In this document: one piece after another, positions 15,040 to 22,235 of the stretch
Layout of the letters: the number at the start of each line of letters is the position of its first letter
Numbering within the stretch: position 1 is the stretch's first letter
DNA from: a bacterium UBP10_UBA1149
GTDB taxonomy: Bacteria > Desulfobacterota > Binatia > UBA1149
Reading direction: 5' to 3'
Length of the DNA stretch: 22,345 nt
Assembly: GCA_002311335.1 (NCBI GenBank)
Contig: DBZX01000012.1
Span: 18,745-41,089 of the forward strand
Notes under the pieces: generated by a model
What the model was told of the DNA's origin: nothing
What the model saw: the letters and a program-made list of their open reading frames with translations, nothing else
Database searches by the model: none
Position numbers and translations under genes: made by a program

Positions 15040-15396
15040 TCAGTCGGCTGGGCTGATGCTCGCTACCGAGTAGCCAGAATTTTCCAGCGCCTTGGAGCAG
15101 GCTTCGCTGCTCAGCTGGTGGCCCCCTGACACCGACACCTTGGCCGACTGCGTTTCGAAGTCGACGCTCACGCCGGTGACGCCGTGAATGCCCTCGAGCA
15201 TTGACTCGATGGCTGGCGGGCAGCCTATGGCGCAGCTCATGCCCTCGATGGCCAGCACGTAGTCGTGCGCGTCTGCGCTGGCGACGGCTTCGTCGGCAAG
15301 GGCGCTGCTGACCGCCGGGCCCGCGAACTGGGTACCCATGAGAAGGACCGCTGCTGTTGCCAGCGCGGCCAGTGATACGGCTGTTCTGTTCATCAT
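15040..15396 (-). CDS. Exported heavy-metal-associated (HMA)-like domain protein
   Basis: 118 aa. Residues 1-34 form a signal peptide (hydrophobic core 7-20, likely cleavage after SSALA). The mature protein is one ferredoxin-like HMA fold: beta-1 YVLAIEGMSCAIGCPPAIESML (split as 46-52 and 53-67), VTGVSVDFETQSAKVSV (73-89) and a final helix with C100. The metal loop reads M53-S-C55-A-I-G-C59, a CxxxC rather than the CxxC of CopZ or Atx1. The location outside the cytoplasm and the changed loop suggest a periplasmic metal or redox role, possibly with copper or mercury (inference). GGAGG lies nine bases upstream of the ATG. It follows the alpha/beta hydrolase by 41 bp on the same strand; no P-type ATPase is in the window. 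Confidence 0.85.
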   Translation of the reverse strand: MMNRTAVSLAALATAAVLLMGTQFAGPAVSSALADEAVASADAHDYVLAIEGMSCAIGCPPAIESMLEGIHGVTGVSVDFETQSAKVSVSGGHQLSSEACSKALENSGYSVASISPAD

Positions 15397-15418
15397 GACA
15401 AGTAGCCTCCGGTCAAAC

Positions 15419-15424
15419 AGTATA
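15419..15424 (-). promoter_or_regulatory. Possible -10 box for the HMA-like gene
   Basis: The minus strand reads TATACT, a 5/6 match to a sigma70 -10 box, in the short gap between the hydrolase and the HMA-like gene. Transcription would start near 15412, leaving about 15 bases of leader including the GGAGG. The hexamer at the expected -35 position (CTGCTC) is poor, so an activator would be needed. Confidence 0.25.
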
Positions 15425-15437
15425 GCCGTGTCACGGG

Positions 15438-16319
15438 TTAAGAGCAGGCCCCGGGGTCATTATTTCCGAGAGAAAATTCTACCAGCTCCCTGCCCAGCTC
15501 TTCGGGGTGGTCAATATGCAGCCAGTGGCCGCCTGTTTGCCAGCGGCGGACCTGTATTGCAGGCACCCAGCGCTCCAGGCCCCGGGTGAGGGGTAGCCCC
15601 AGGTGGGGGTCAGTTTCACCCCATAACAGGAGGGTGGGCTGCTCCAGGGTCGGGCAAGGCGCGGCGCGGGAAAAAAAACGCCTGCAGGCGGCCCTGTAAT
15701 AATTGATCGCGGCGCGGGCGGCCCCCGGTTGGCAGAAAGCTTTTCGACAGAGGGCGAGGTAGTCGGCGTCAGCCGAGGCCGGGTCGAGCAGCTCGTCGCG
15801 CAGAAAGCGCTCCAGGGCCAGGCCATTGCCGAGGGTGAGCAGGCGCTCGGGCAGCCACGGCAACTGGAACAACAGCATGTACCAGGATCGAAGCAGCTGC
15901 CGCGGATCGCGCATTGCGAGGCGGAAAGCTTCGGGGTGGGGTGCGTTGATAACTACCAGGCGGTCAAAGACTTCGGGGTACCAGGCTGCCGCGTACCACG
16001 CCACGATGCCGCCCCAGTCGTGACCCACGAGGGTGGCGCGGTCTTCGCCGGCGGCGGCGACGATGGCCCTGGCATCGGCTGCCAGGTGTTCGACGCGGTA
16101 GTCGGCCACGCGTTTGGGTTTGTCCGACTGGTTGTAGCCCCTCATGTCGGGCGCGATTACTTTCATGCCGGCGTCGACCAGCATGGGTAACTGATGTTGC
16201 CAGGTGGCGTGGCAGTCAGGAAATCCATGCAGCAGCAGCACCAGTGGGCCCTCTCCCGCTTCGATCCAGTTGAGGGTGAGGCCGTTGACGCGTTCGCTGC
16301 GTTGCACCGTGTCTAGCAT
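15438..16319 (-). CDS. Alpha/beta hydrolase, epoxide hydrolase-like
   Basis: 293 aa, the usual size for soluble epoxide hydrolase or haloalkane dehalogenase relatives. Visible features are HGFPD (31-35) for the oxyanion hole, PDMRGYNQSDKP (57-68), the nucleophile elbow GHDWGG with Asp101 rather than Ser, a cap domain with candidate ring-opening tyrosines (Y147 and Y207/Y208), the acid D237 in GETDPHL, and the base H265 in GGHWLH. An Asp nucleophile with a Tyr-bearing cap points to an epoxide hydrolase that converts an epoxide to a diol via an alkyl-enzyme ester; fluoroacetate or haloalkane dehalogenation is the alternative. It is cytoplasmic, with no signal peptide. The ATG at 16319 lacks a clear Shine-Dalgarno. 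Confidence 0.9.
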   Translation of the reverse strand: MLDTVQRSERVNGLTLNWIEAGEGPLVLLLHGFPDCHATWQHQLPMLVDAGMKVIAPDMRGYNQSDKPKRVADYRVEHLAADARAIVAAAGEDRATLVGHDWGGIVAWYAAAWYPEVFDRLVVINAPHPEAFRLAMRDPRQLLRSWYMLLFQLPWLPERLLTLGNGLALERFLRDELLDPASADADYLALCRKAFCQPGAARAAINYYRAACRRFFSRAAPCPTLEQPTLLLWGETDPHLGLPLTRGLERWVPAIQVRRWQTGGHWLHIDHPEELGRELVEFSLGNNDPGACS

Positions 16320-16340
16320 TTAAGTTTCATCGTCTCGCCT

Positions 16341-16366
16341 GTGGCTGCTTTTGCTCTAGCAGCCAC
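16341..16366 (-). other. Perfect 8-bp hairpin in the divergent hydrolase/aguA gap
   Basis: GTGGCTGC (16341-16348) pairs with GCAGCCAC (16359-16366) around a ten-base loop, 21 bp before the hydrolase ATG when read on the minus strand. It may be a leader hairpin of the hydrolase mRNA or an inverted-repeat operator. Confidence 0.4.
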
Positions 16367-16384
16367 GACAGCGGCGGGCAATAT

Positions 16385-16454
16385 GACCCGGACGAGATGC
16401 GACCCGGTGAAAGTGACCCGGTGAAATCGACCCGGTGAAATTGACTCGGCGGAC
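16385..16454 (+). repeat. Tandem 14-bp repeat, five copies, upstream of aguA
   Basis: Units beginning GACCCGG start at 16385, 16401, 16415 and 16429, and a divergent GACTCGG copy starts at 16443. The spacings are 16, 14, 14 and 14 bases. The three central units read GACCCGGTGAAA plus two variable bases; the outer copies keep only the GAC(C/T)CGG core. The array fills much of the 156-bp gap between the divergent hydrolase and aguA genes and ends in the hexamer TTGACT (16441-16446). Direct repeats of this kind often bind a regulator that contacts one face of the DNA in a spaced array; slippage expansion is the alternative. Confidence 0.8.
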
Positions 16455-16469
16455 GTCGATAAACATCTT
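16441..16469 (+). promoter_or_regulatory. Possible aguA promoter
   Basis: TTGACT (16441-16446, 5/6 match to -35) is followed by a 17-base spacer and CATCTT (16464-16469), a weak -10 matching at three positions. Standard spacing puts +1 at 16476, the G of the proposed GTG start, which would make a leaderless transcript and fit the absence of a Shine-Dalgarno. The -35 overlaps the last unit of the 14-bp repeat array. Confidence 0.25.
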
Positions 16470-16475
16470 TGTCGA

Positions 16476-17540
16476 GTGAACGACAGCTGCCGCATGCCCG
16501 CCGACTGGGAGCCGCAGGCCGCCTGCTGGGTGGCCTGGCCCTACAGGAGCGACCAGTGGCGCGAGCTGGAGGGTGCTCGGAGCCAGATTGCGGCCATGTT
16601 GCGCGCGCTGGCCGAGCCCGTGGAGGGAGCTGCGCTGGCGCCGGAGCGCATTGAGCTGCTGATGGCCGATGACGATTGCGAGCGATCGGCGCGTGCCCTG
16701 CTCGAGGGCGTGGATGCAGGCTTTCACCGCGCCCGCTACGACGACGCCTGGTTACGCGACACCGGTCCCGTGTTCGTGATCGATGATAGCGGCGGGTTGG
16801 CAGCTCGCGGCTTTGCCTTCAACGGCTGGGGCGGCCGTTTCGCCCTTGATCTCGACTCCCATGTCACCACCGACCTGGCCCGCCTGGCCGCCGCGCCGCT
16901 GTTGTCTTCTGCCCTGGTGGTCGAGGGAGGGGCGGTGGACAGCGACGGACGCGGCACGCTGCTGGCCTCGCGCAGCTGCCTGCTCAACGGGCGTCGCAAC
17001 CCCGGCCTGTCGCTGGAGTCGTTGCAGGCCGAGTTATGCTCAATGCTGGGGGCCGAGCACGTGCTGTGGGTCGAGGGCGCGCTGGCCAATGACCACACCG
17101 ACGGTCACGTGGATACCCTGGCCCGTTTCGTGGGGCCCGGCTCGGTAGCCTGCGCGCTGCCCGCCGACGACCACGATCCCAACGCTCGACTTCTCAAGCG
17201 CCTGGCCGGGTGGCTGGGTGAGCAACGCTCGGCCGACGGACGACGGCTGGCGCTGGTCGAGCTGCCTTCGCCGGGCCTGCTGCCCGGCGGTGACGGCCGG
17301 GCCTTGGCGGCCAGCTACCTGAACTTTGTGGTGGGTAACGCGACCGTTGTCGTGCCGCAGTTCGGTGTAGCGGCCGATGCCGTTGCCGTAAAAACCCTGT
17401 CGGGTTGTTATCCCGGTCGCCGGACGATTGGTCTGCCCGCGGGCCAGCTGCTGGCAGAGGGAGGCGCTTTTCACTGCGTGACGCTGCAGCAAGCGCTCGT
17501 GGCTGCTTGTCCGAGCTCGGATGCGGGGCCCGGCCGATGA
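16476..17540 (+). CDS. aguA: Agmatine deiminase
   Basis: 354 aa from the GTG at 16476; the ATG at 16494 (MPADWEPQ) is an equally plausible start because family homology begins there, and neither has a Shine-Dalgarno. It belongs to the porphyromonas-type peptidyl-arginine deiminase/AguA family. Motifs are MPADWEPQAACWVAWP (7-22), WLRDTGPVF (92-100) with active-site Asp95, FNGWGG (115-120), VVEGGAVDSDG (148-158), NDHTDGHVD (205-213) with catalytic His211, and EGGAFHC (328-334) with nucleophile Cys334. The enzyme hydrolyses agmatine to N-carbamoylputrescine and ammonia in the cytoplasm. Its stop overlaps the start of the next gene, an aguB homolog, by four bases (ATGA), which strongly supports the assignment. 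Confidence 0.93.
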   Translation: MNDSCRMPADWEPQAACWVAWPYRSDQWRELEGARSQIAAMLRALAEPVEGAALAPERIELLMADDDCERSARALLEGVDAGFHRARYDDAWLRDTGPVFVIDDSGGLAARGFAFNGWGGRFALDLDSHVTTDLARLAAAPLLSSALVVEGGAVDSDGRGTLLASRSCLLNGRRNPGLSLESLQAELCSMLGAEHVLWVEGALANDHTDGHVDTLARFVGPGSVACALPADDHDPNARLLKRLAGWLGEQRSADGRRLALVELPSPGLLPGGDGRALAASYLNFVVGNATVVVPQFGVAADAVAVKTLSGCYPGRRTIGLPAGQLLAEGGAFHCVTLQQALVAACPSSDAGPGR

Positions 17541-18418
17541 GCAGACCGGAGCGGCTGAAGGTAGCCGTGCTGCAGGCCGATCTCGGTGCCGGCGGCAGTG
17601 CCAACCTCGAGCGCGTTGAAAAGCTCGTGCGCCGTGCGGCCGCGCTGGGTGCCCGGGTCGTGGTGCCGCCGGAGTTGTTTGAGCTGCCGTACTTTGCGAG
17701 AACCCGCGACCGGGCGTGGTTGCAGCGGGCGAATCCCGTAGAGGATAGCCCGGCGCTGCAACTGGCCTCGCGGCTCGCCGCCGAACTGGAGATCGTCATA
17801 CCGGCGTCGTTTTTTGAGCGCGACGGCGAGTCGGTGTTCAACAGCGTCGCCGTGCTGGACGCTGACGGCCGGATGCTCGGCCTGCACCGCAAGTCTCACC
17901 TCCCCGCTGGCCCCGGTTACGAGGAGGACTATTATTTTGAAGCGGGCGGCGACTTGCCCCGCGCCTGGGACACGCGGTGGTGCCGACTGGGCGTCGGTCT
18001 CTGCTGGGAACAGTGGTTTCCCGAGTGTGCGCGGGCAATGGCGCTGGACGGCGCCGAGCTCATGGTGTTTCCGTCGGCCATCGGCAGCGAGCCGGGCCAT
18101 CCCGAAATAAACAGCCGGGCTGCGTGGCAGCGGGTAATGCAGGGCCACGCGGCGGCCAACAGTGTGCCCGTGGCGGCGGCCAATCGTTGCGGTCGCGAGG
18201 GGCAGCTGGAGTTCTACGGCGGGTCGTTCGTGACCGGCGTGAGCGGGGAAATTATCGCGGGCGTCGCGGAGGGTGGCAACGAAGTGTCGGTGGCGGAAAT
18301 CAACCTCGAACAGGCGCGCGAGTATCGAGAGTTTTTTGACCTGCTGGGGTCGCGACGCCCGCGCTTGTATGGGATGCTTTCGGCCTCGCTTGCTGGCGAC
18401 GGAGAAGAACGTGGGTAG
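17537..18418 (+). CDS. aguB: N-carbamoylputrescine amidohydrolase
   Basis: 293 aa, nitrilase/CN-hydrolase superfamily. The ATG at 17537 overlaps the aguA stop and gives the expected N-terminus KVAVLQADLG. The catalytic triad is Glu46 in PPELFELPYF, Lys119 in LHRKSHLP and Cys156 in GVGLCWEQWFPE. PAGPGYEEDYYFEAGG (123-138), EINSRAAWQRVMQGHAAANS (190-209) and NRCGREG (216-222) match AguB-type enzymes rather than general nitrilases. It hydrolyses N-carbamoylputrescine to putrescine, CO2 and ammonia, completing the two-step agmatine route to putrescine. Its 3' end overlaps the GNAT gene by eight bases, so all three genes form one tightly coupled operon. No arginine decarboxylase is present in the window, so agmatine must come from elsewhere. 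Confidence 0.94.
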   Translation: MSRPERLKVAVLQADLGAGGSANLERVEKLVRRAAALGARVVVPPELFELPYFARTRDRAWLQRANPVEDSPALQLASRLAAELEIVIPASFFERDGESVFNSVAVLDADGRMLGLHRKSHLPAGPGYEEDYYFEAGGDLPRAWDTRWCRLGVGLCWEQWFPECARAMALDGAELMVFPSAIGSEPGHPEINSRAAWQRVMQGHAAANSVPVAAANRCGREGQLEFYGGSFVTGVSGEIIAGVAEGGNEVSVAEINLEQAREYREFFDLLGSRRPRLYGMLSASLAGDGEERG

Positions 18419-19439
18419 TCTGAAAATCTGTAAGCTGGCCGATGTTAAGCTCGATGAGGTCGCCGCCTTGTTGCACGAGCAGCGCCTGCGCCTCGGTCCG
18501 TCGACACCGGCCGCGCTGCAAGGCGACGCACTGCGTACGGTGTGCCTTGAGTTGGTGACGGGGCTGGCGGCCAACCGGCGCTGCGATGCCGCGGTACTGG
18601 TGCAGGGCGGACGGGTGGTTGGCCTGCTCGCGGGCGAGCGACAACTTCACGCGCCCGAGAAACTGGAGTCGCTCTACCAGGAGCAGCGCTCGGTGCAGGT
18701 GCCCCTGCACGGCTTTGCACTGGCCGAAGACATAGAGCCCTTTGCCGGCGTGGCTGCCATGTACGGGCATCTATCGGGCCGCTGGCTTGAAGACGGACTG
18801 ATGACTCACACCCTCGACCTCGCAGTCGGCGACCGGGCGGTCACGGACGCCTGGGTGGCCATGGGCTTTGGTGGCAAGAGCGTCTGCGTGTTGCGCGAGA
18901 CCCGGCTGCCGGTGGAGACCAACAGCAGTGTCGACACGCGCCTGGTCGATCCGTTTGACGAGCAGGCCGCGGCTGTTGTCGACCAGATGCACAGGCAGCT
19001 GAGTAACTGGCAGGCCGGGCCCCCGATGTTCTGGCCGTACAACGGTGAGCCCGACGCTGACTACTCGCGGCTGCGCAACGAACTGCTGGCGGGAGACGAC
19101 GCGGCGCTGTTCCTCGCTGGAGACAGCGACAGCGCCAGGGGCGTGGTCGTACTTATTCCTCCCTTCTTCGTCAGTCGCCTGTTCGACACCTCGAGCATGC
19201 TCTACTTGTGGGAAGGCGTTTCGGCAGCCGGGCAGAGAGGCGAGGGCACGGGTTCGGCACTGCTGGCCCAGGCCATGGCCTGGGCACACGGCAGGGGCGT
19301 GCGTTGGTGCGCCCTGCACTTTGCGTCGGCCAACTCGTTGGGTGCGCCGTTCTGGGCTCGTCACGGTTTTGTGCCGGTGGCCGATACGCTCAAGCGCGTG
19401 CTCGACCCGGCCTGCGCGTGGGCACGCGGAACGGCCTGA
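18411..19439 (+). CDS. GNAT-family N-acetyltransferase, tandem-domain
   Basis: 342 aa. The GTG at 18411 has GGAG six bases upstream and overlaps the end of aguB by eight bases. The C-terminal half is a GNAT domain: motif A with the acetyl-CoA pyrophosphate loop QRGEGTGSALL (275-285), and motif B with SANSLGAPFWARHGFVPV (306-323), where the pattern of Asn, Trp and GF is typical. The N-terminal half (about 1-165) resembles a second, degenerate GNAT fold lacking a glycine loop (DAWVAMGFGG at 146-155 is the matching end). It should acetylate an amine. Its place directly after aguA-aguB suggests putrescine, agmatine or a derived polyamine as substrate, but this is inference. It converges with the esterase gene across four bases. 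Confidence 0.82.
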   Translation: MGSLKICKLADVKLDEVAALLHEQRLRLGPSTPAALQGDALRTVCLELVTGLAANRRCDAAVLVQGGRVVGLLAGERQLHAPEKLESLYQEQRSVQVPLHGFALAEDIEPFAGVAAMYGHLSGRWLEDGLMTHTLDLAVGDRAVTDAWVAMGFGGKSVCVLRETRLPVETNSSVDTRLVDPFDEQAAAVVDQMHRQLSNWQAGPPMFWPYNGEPDADYSRLRNELLAGDDAALFLAGDSDSARGVVVLIPPFFVSRLFDTSSMLYLWEGVSAAGQRGEGTGSALLAQAMAWAHGRGVRWCALHFASANSLGAPFWARHGFVPVADTLKRVLDPACAWARGTA

Positions 19440-19443
19440 TCGA

Positions 19444-21069
19444 TCAGCTGCCCCTGCAGACGAGCTTAACGAGTTCTCCCTGCCGCGTTACGCGCTTGCA
19501 GAACGGGCGGGGAGAGTCGGACGACACCGGGTTACCCGAAATCCTGAGCGCGGCGCAGGCTCCCGCCGTGGCCTGCTGGCCGGGCACGCCCAGGTCGGCC
19601 TGGGCCTGCAGGACCAGGTCGAGGTCGAGTGACGTAAACGGCTCGGCCAGGCTGTCGGCCAGCAGTGAGAGCCTGCTTGCCAGGGAGTACTTCCATCCCT
19701 TGCCATTGACGGTCTTGTCGACCAGCTTGAGTTTTCGCATGCCTTTGGCTGAACCCGCGACGCAGAGGGGCGGCAGGGCAGAGGAGCGGTTCTTCCAGGA
19801 ATAGGTAACGGTGCCGTCTGCGCGGGTTTTCACTTTCCAGCCTTCGCGGTTTTGGCAATCTTCCTGGTCAGCCGGAACGACAAGGTCGAAGAACACATCG
19901 CCGTTCACCGACAGCCTGACCTGGGCGCCATCGGCAGCCGGATCGGCCGCCGACGCCGTACTCGCAGGGTTGAAACGTCCAGACGCTTTCAAGCTGGCGT
20001 GGGCGGCGAGCTTGTCCAGTTGCAGCAGCTTGAGCACGGCGCCGGCCGGTGCCTGGTCGGGGTCTGGTTGCAGCGGGGGGTTCGACCACTCTACCAGCGT
20101 GCAGCTGTCGGCGCAGTTGCCGTCGGTAGCCACGCACTGCTCGTGAACCACGGTGTTGCCGTCTGCTACCAGTTGCGTGCGACGGGATGACCACGCTTCG
20201 TCGTTACCCCCCAGCGTCGCGTCGAGGAAATCGAGGATGGCTGTGGTTGCCGTGGCGCGCGCAGCGGGAGGCGGGTCCTGATCGCCGCTTACCATGCTGC
20301 CATGATCCGTGCCCGGGAGAAGGACCAGTGTGCGGGGTACCGGCAGCGTCGACATACCCGAGGCCGATAGCGACCAGGGTATGACCTGGTCGCCGGTGCC
20401 GTGCAGCAGCAGTGTGGGGGGGCCTCCCGGCTGCAGGGTTCCGCTGCTTACGAAAGGTGCGGCGGCCACCATTACGGCGGCCGCGACGTCGACCGCCGAG
20501 CAGCAATCGGAGTGGGCCAGGTCGCGCGCCGTTGCTCCACCCAGGGAATGGCCCAGCGACACCAGTGCACCGCCGTCGACCAGGCCGGCCAACTGGTCAG
20601 CGATATCGGCCGACGCGGCAAGCAGCCGGGCGTACACGAAAGCGAGGTCCGCGGGTTGTTCAACCGCGTCACCCAGCCCGGTCGTGGAACCTCCGGGAGC
20701 CAGCGCGTTGGTAAGCGGGAAGGCCGGCGCGGCCACGACGTAGCCGGCTTCGGCGAGGTCGGTCGCCAGGCCGTCGAAGTTTTCCGGGCTGCCTCCGAAT
20801 CCGTGGGCCATCAGTACCAGCGGCCAGGGGGGACAAGGGAGTTCTGCCGGGCAACCCGTTGCCACCGGGTTCCAGATCCTCGTAATCATGCTGCGGTCCG
20901 CTGATCCCGGAAAAACCCCGTTCGGGGGGGTTGGACGGCTTGTATCCACCAGGGTCCGCTCGTGTATGACGACGGCGGCCGGGGCAGCCGTCGCGGCCAC
21001 CAACAGCAGCAGTATCGCGATCACGGCTGATTTCAGCCTGCTCGGGCTTGTGATGAGCTGTAAGATCAT
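19444..21069 (-). CDS. Exported alpha/beta hydrolase (esterase/lipase-like) with unassigned C-terminal domain
   Basis: 541 aa. Residues 1-32 form a signal peptide (hydrophobic 15-29, likely cleavage near APAA). The hydrolase domain spans about 33-290: VLMAHGFGG (85-93), nucleophile elbow GHSLGG with Ser175, acid Asp227 in HGTGDQVIP and base His256 in PGTDHGS. It resembles dienelactone-hydrolase or chlorophyllase-like esterases. Cysteines at 312, 319 and 323 mark a short linker. Residues about 340-540 form a beta-rich region with repeated Trp/Lys-rich strands (GWKVKTRADGTVTYSWKNRS, 410-429) and several cysteines, for which I know no named family. It is likely secreted or periplasmic and should cleave an ester; the C-terminal region may bind a substrate or surface (inference). 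No clear Shine-Dalgarno is present. Confidence 0.82.
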   Translation of the reverse strand: MILQLITSPSRLKSAVIAILLLLVAATAAPAAVVIHERTLVDTSRPTPPNGVFPGSADRSMITRIWNPVATGCPAELPCPPWPLVLMAHGFGGSPENFDGLATDLAEAGYVVAAPAFPLTNALAPGGSTTGLGDAVEQPADLAFVYARLLAASADIADQLAGLVDGGALVSLGHSLGGATARDLAHSDCCSAVDVAAAVMVAAAPFVSSGTLQPGGPPTLLLHGTGDQVIPWSLSASGMSTLPVPRTLVLLPGTDHGSMVSGDQDPPPAARATATTAILDFLDATLGGNDEAWSSRRTQLVADGNTVVHEQCVATDGNCADSCTLVEWSNPPLQPDPDQAPAGAVLKLLQLDKLAAHASLKASGRFNPASTASAADPAADGAQVRLSVNGDVFFDLVVPADQEDCQNREGWKVKTRADGTVTYSWKNRSSALPPLCVAGSAKGMRKLKLVDKTVNGKGWKYSLASRLSLLADSLAEPFTSLDLDLVLQAQADLGVPGQQATAGACAALRISGNPVSSDSPRPFCKRVTRQGELVKLVCRGS

Positions 21070-21101
21070 GAAACTGGATCTCGGCCTACCCTGCCGCCGC
21101 T

Positions 21102-21131
21102 ACTGTAGTCCCCCGTTGGTGTTGTCGTCAA
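21102..21131 (-). promoter_or_regulatory. Possible sigma70-type promoter for the exported esterase
   Basis: On the minus strand TTGACG (21131-21126, 5/6) is followed by an 18-base spacer and TACAGT (21107-21102, 4/6). The start of transcription would be near 21095, about 26 bases before the ATG at 21069. This is the best sigma70-like pair seen in the window. Confidence 0.38.
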
Positions 21132-21176
21132 GTGGGTGACGCCAGGACAGCTTATGGACAGGGGAGAACACGTTCT

Positions 21177-21237
21177 ATTGACTCGCCTCGCCAAGACGGT
21201 CACTTTTTTGGGGTGGCTGCTACGCGGGTTCGACCCG
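21177..21237 (+). promoter_or_regulatory. Leader region of the di-iron protein gene: possible -35 and a small hairpin
   Basis: TTGACT (21178-21183) with a 17-base spacer to CACTTT (21201-21206) is a candidate promoter with a poor -10. The nine bases ATTGACTCG at 21177-21185 also occur at the proposed aguA promoter (16440-16448). A hairpin pairs CGGGT (21225-21229) with ACCCG (21233-21237). The ribosome binding site GGAG is at 21251-21254, fourteen bases before the ATG at 21269. Confidence 0.22.
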
Positions 21238-21268
21238 TACCTGCTTACACGGAGTAAAAGATTTCACC

Positions 21269-22231
21269 ATGTACACCCGGAACTCTGAGACCATTCACAC
21301 CGATTTCGACTCATCCTGGGCCTGGACCTACGAGAGCCGGGAAGAGGGGCTTCGCAACCTGTACGAGAAGTCGAAGGCTGCACAGTGGAACGCTCGCGAG
21401 GACGTAGACTGGTCAATAGACGTAGACCCGGAAGCCGAGAACGTACCCGACCAGGTCATCCCGTGGTACGGCACCAAGTACTGGAACAAGATGAGCGAGG
21501 CCGAGATACGCCGGGTTCGGCACTGCGGGCAGGCGTGGTCGCTGAGCCAGTTCATGCACGGGGAGCAGGGGGCCTTGATGGTGGCCTCGCAGCTGGTCAG
21601 CGCCATCCCCAACATAGACGCCAAGTTCTACGCCGCCCAGCAGGCCGTTGACGAGGCGCGCCACGTCGAGGTCTACGAAATCTATCTGCACGACAAGATG
21701 GAGAAGGAGTACCCCTGCAACCCGGAACTCAAGACCCTGCTTGACCAGATAATGTCGTCATCGGCCTGGGACATGAAGTACCTGGGCATGCAGATACTGG
21801 TGGAAGGGTTGGCCCTGGCGGCGTTCGGTTTACAGAACCAGGTCACCACAGAGCCGCTGATCAAGGACATCACCACCCGTATCATGCAGGACGAGTCCAG
21901 GCACGTGGCTTTCGGGGTGCTGTCGCTGCGAGACTTCTACAGCGAGATGTCCGACTCCGAGCTTGCCGAGCGCGAGGAGTTCGCCACCGAGGCCTGCTGG
22001 CTGATGAGAGACCGGCTGTTTCCCAAGGTTGTGTGGGAAGAGTTTGGCCTGCCGGTGCAGGAGTTGCTCGTTATCCAGGACCGGTCAGAAACACTCAAGA
22101 AATTTCGCTCGATGTTGTTTTCCAATATCGTTCCCAACGTCAAGAGGCTGGGCTTGCTCAACGACCGCTTGCGCGCCCAGTTCGGCAAGCTCGGCATACT
22201 GGGCTTTGAAAACGACGAGCCCTCGGCCTGA
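21269..22231 (+). CDS. Ferritin-like di-iron protein (R2/oxygenase-like)
   Basis: 320 aa. All six ligands of a carboxylate-bridged di-iron site are visible in four-helix order: Glu99 (MHGEQGAL), Glu129 and His132 (DEARH), Glu179 (VEGLALAAF), and Glu209 and His212 (DESRH). The spacing fits the ferritin-like superfamily of oxidases and oxygenases, such as R2-like ligand-binding oxidases, AurF-type N-oxygenases or fatty-acid desaturase relatives. A radical-forming Tyr, as in ribonucleotide reductase R2, cannot be assigned. The protein is cytoplasmic and probably activates O2 on an unknown substrate. The start is a single in-frame ATG with GGAG upstream at long spacing. A membrane-anchored gene begins four bases after its stop, suggesting a two-gene unit. 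Confidence 0.88.
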   Translation: MYTRNSETIHTDFDSSWAWTYESREEGLRNLYEKSKAAQWNAREDVDWSIDVDPEAENVPDQVIPWYGTKYWNKMSEAEIRRVRHCGQAWSLSQFMHGEQGALMVASQLVSAIPNIDAKFYAAQQAVDEARHVEVYEIYLHDKMEKEYPCNPELKTLLDQIMSSSAWDMKYLGMQILVEGLALAAFGLQNQVTTEPLIKDITTRIMQDESRHVAFGVLSLRDFYSEMSDSELAEREEFATEACWLMRDRLFPKVVWEEFGLPVQELLVIQDRSETLKKFRSMLFSNIVPNVKRLGLLNDRLRAQFGKLGILGFENDEPSA

Positions 22232-22235
22232 GCGC

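Noticed and set aside
15033..15060. A repeated CTGATGCTC at the convergent AmpG/HMA junction
   Set aside because: Two short copies partly within coding sequence; no further copies and no pairing that would make a terminator.
19436..19447. A terminator between the convergent GNAT and esterase genes
   Set aside because: Only four bases separate the stop codons and no stem with a T-run is visible.
21221..21240. A GGGTTCGACCC stretch that looks like a tRNA T-arm
   Set aside because: The stem-loop geometry is wrong (5-bp stem with a 3-base loop) and no acceptor, D or anticodon arm can be drawn around it.
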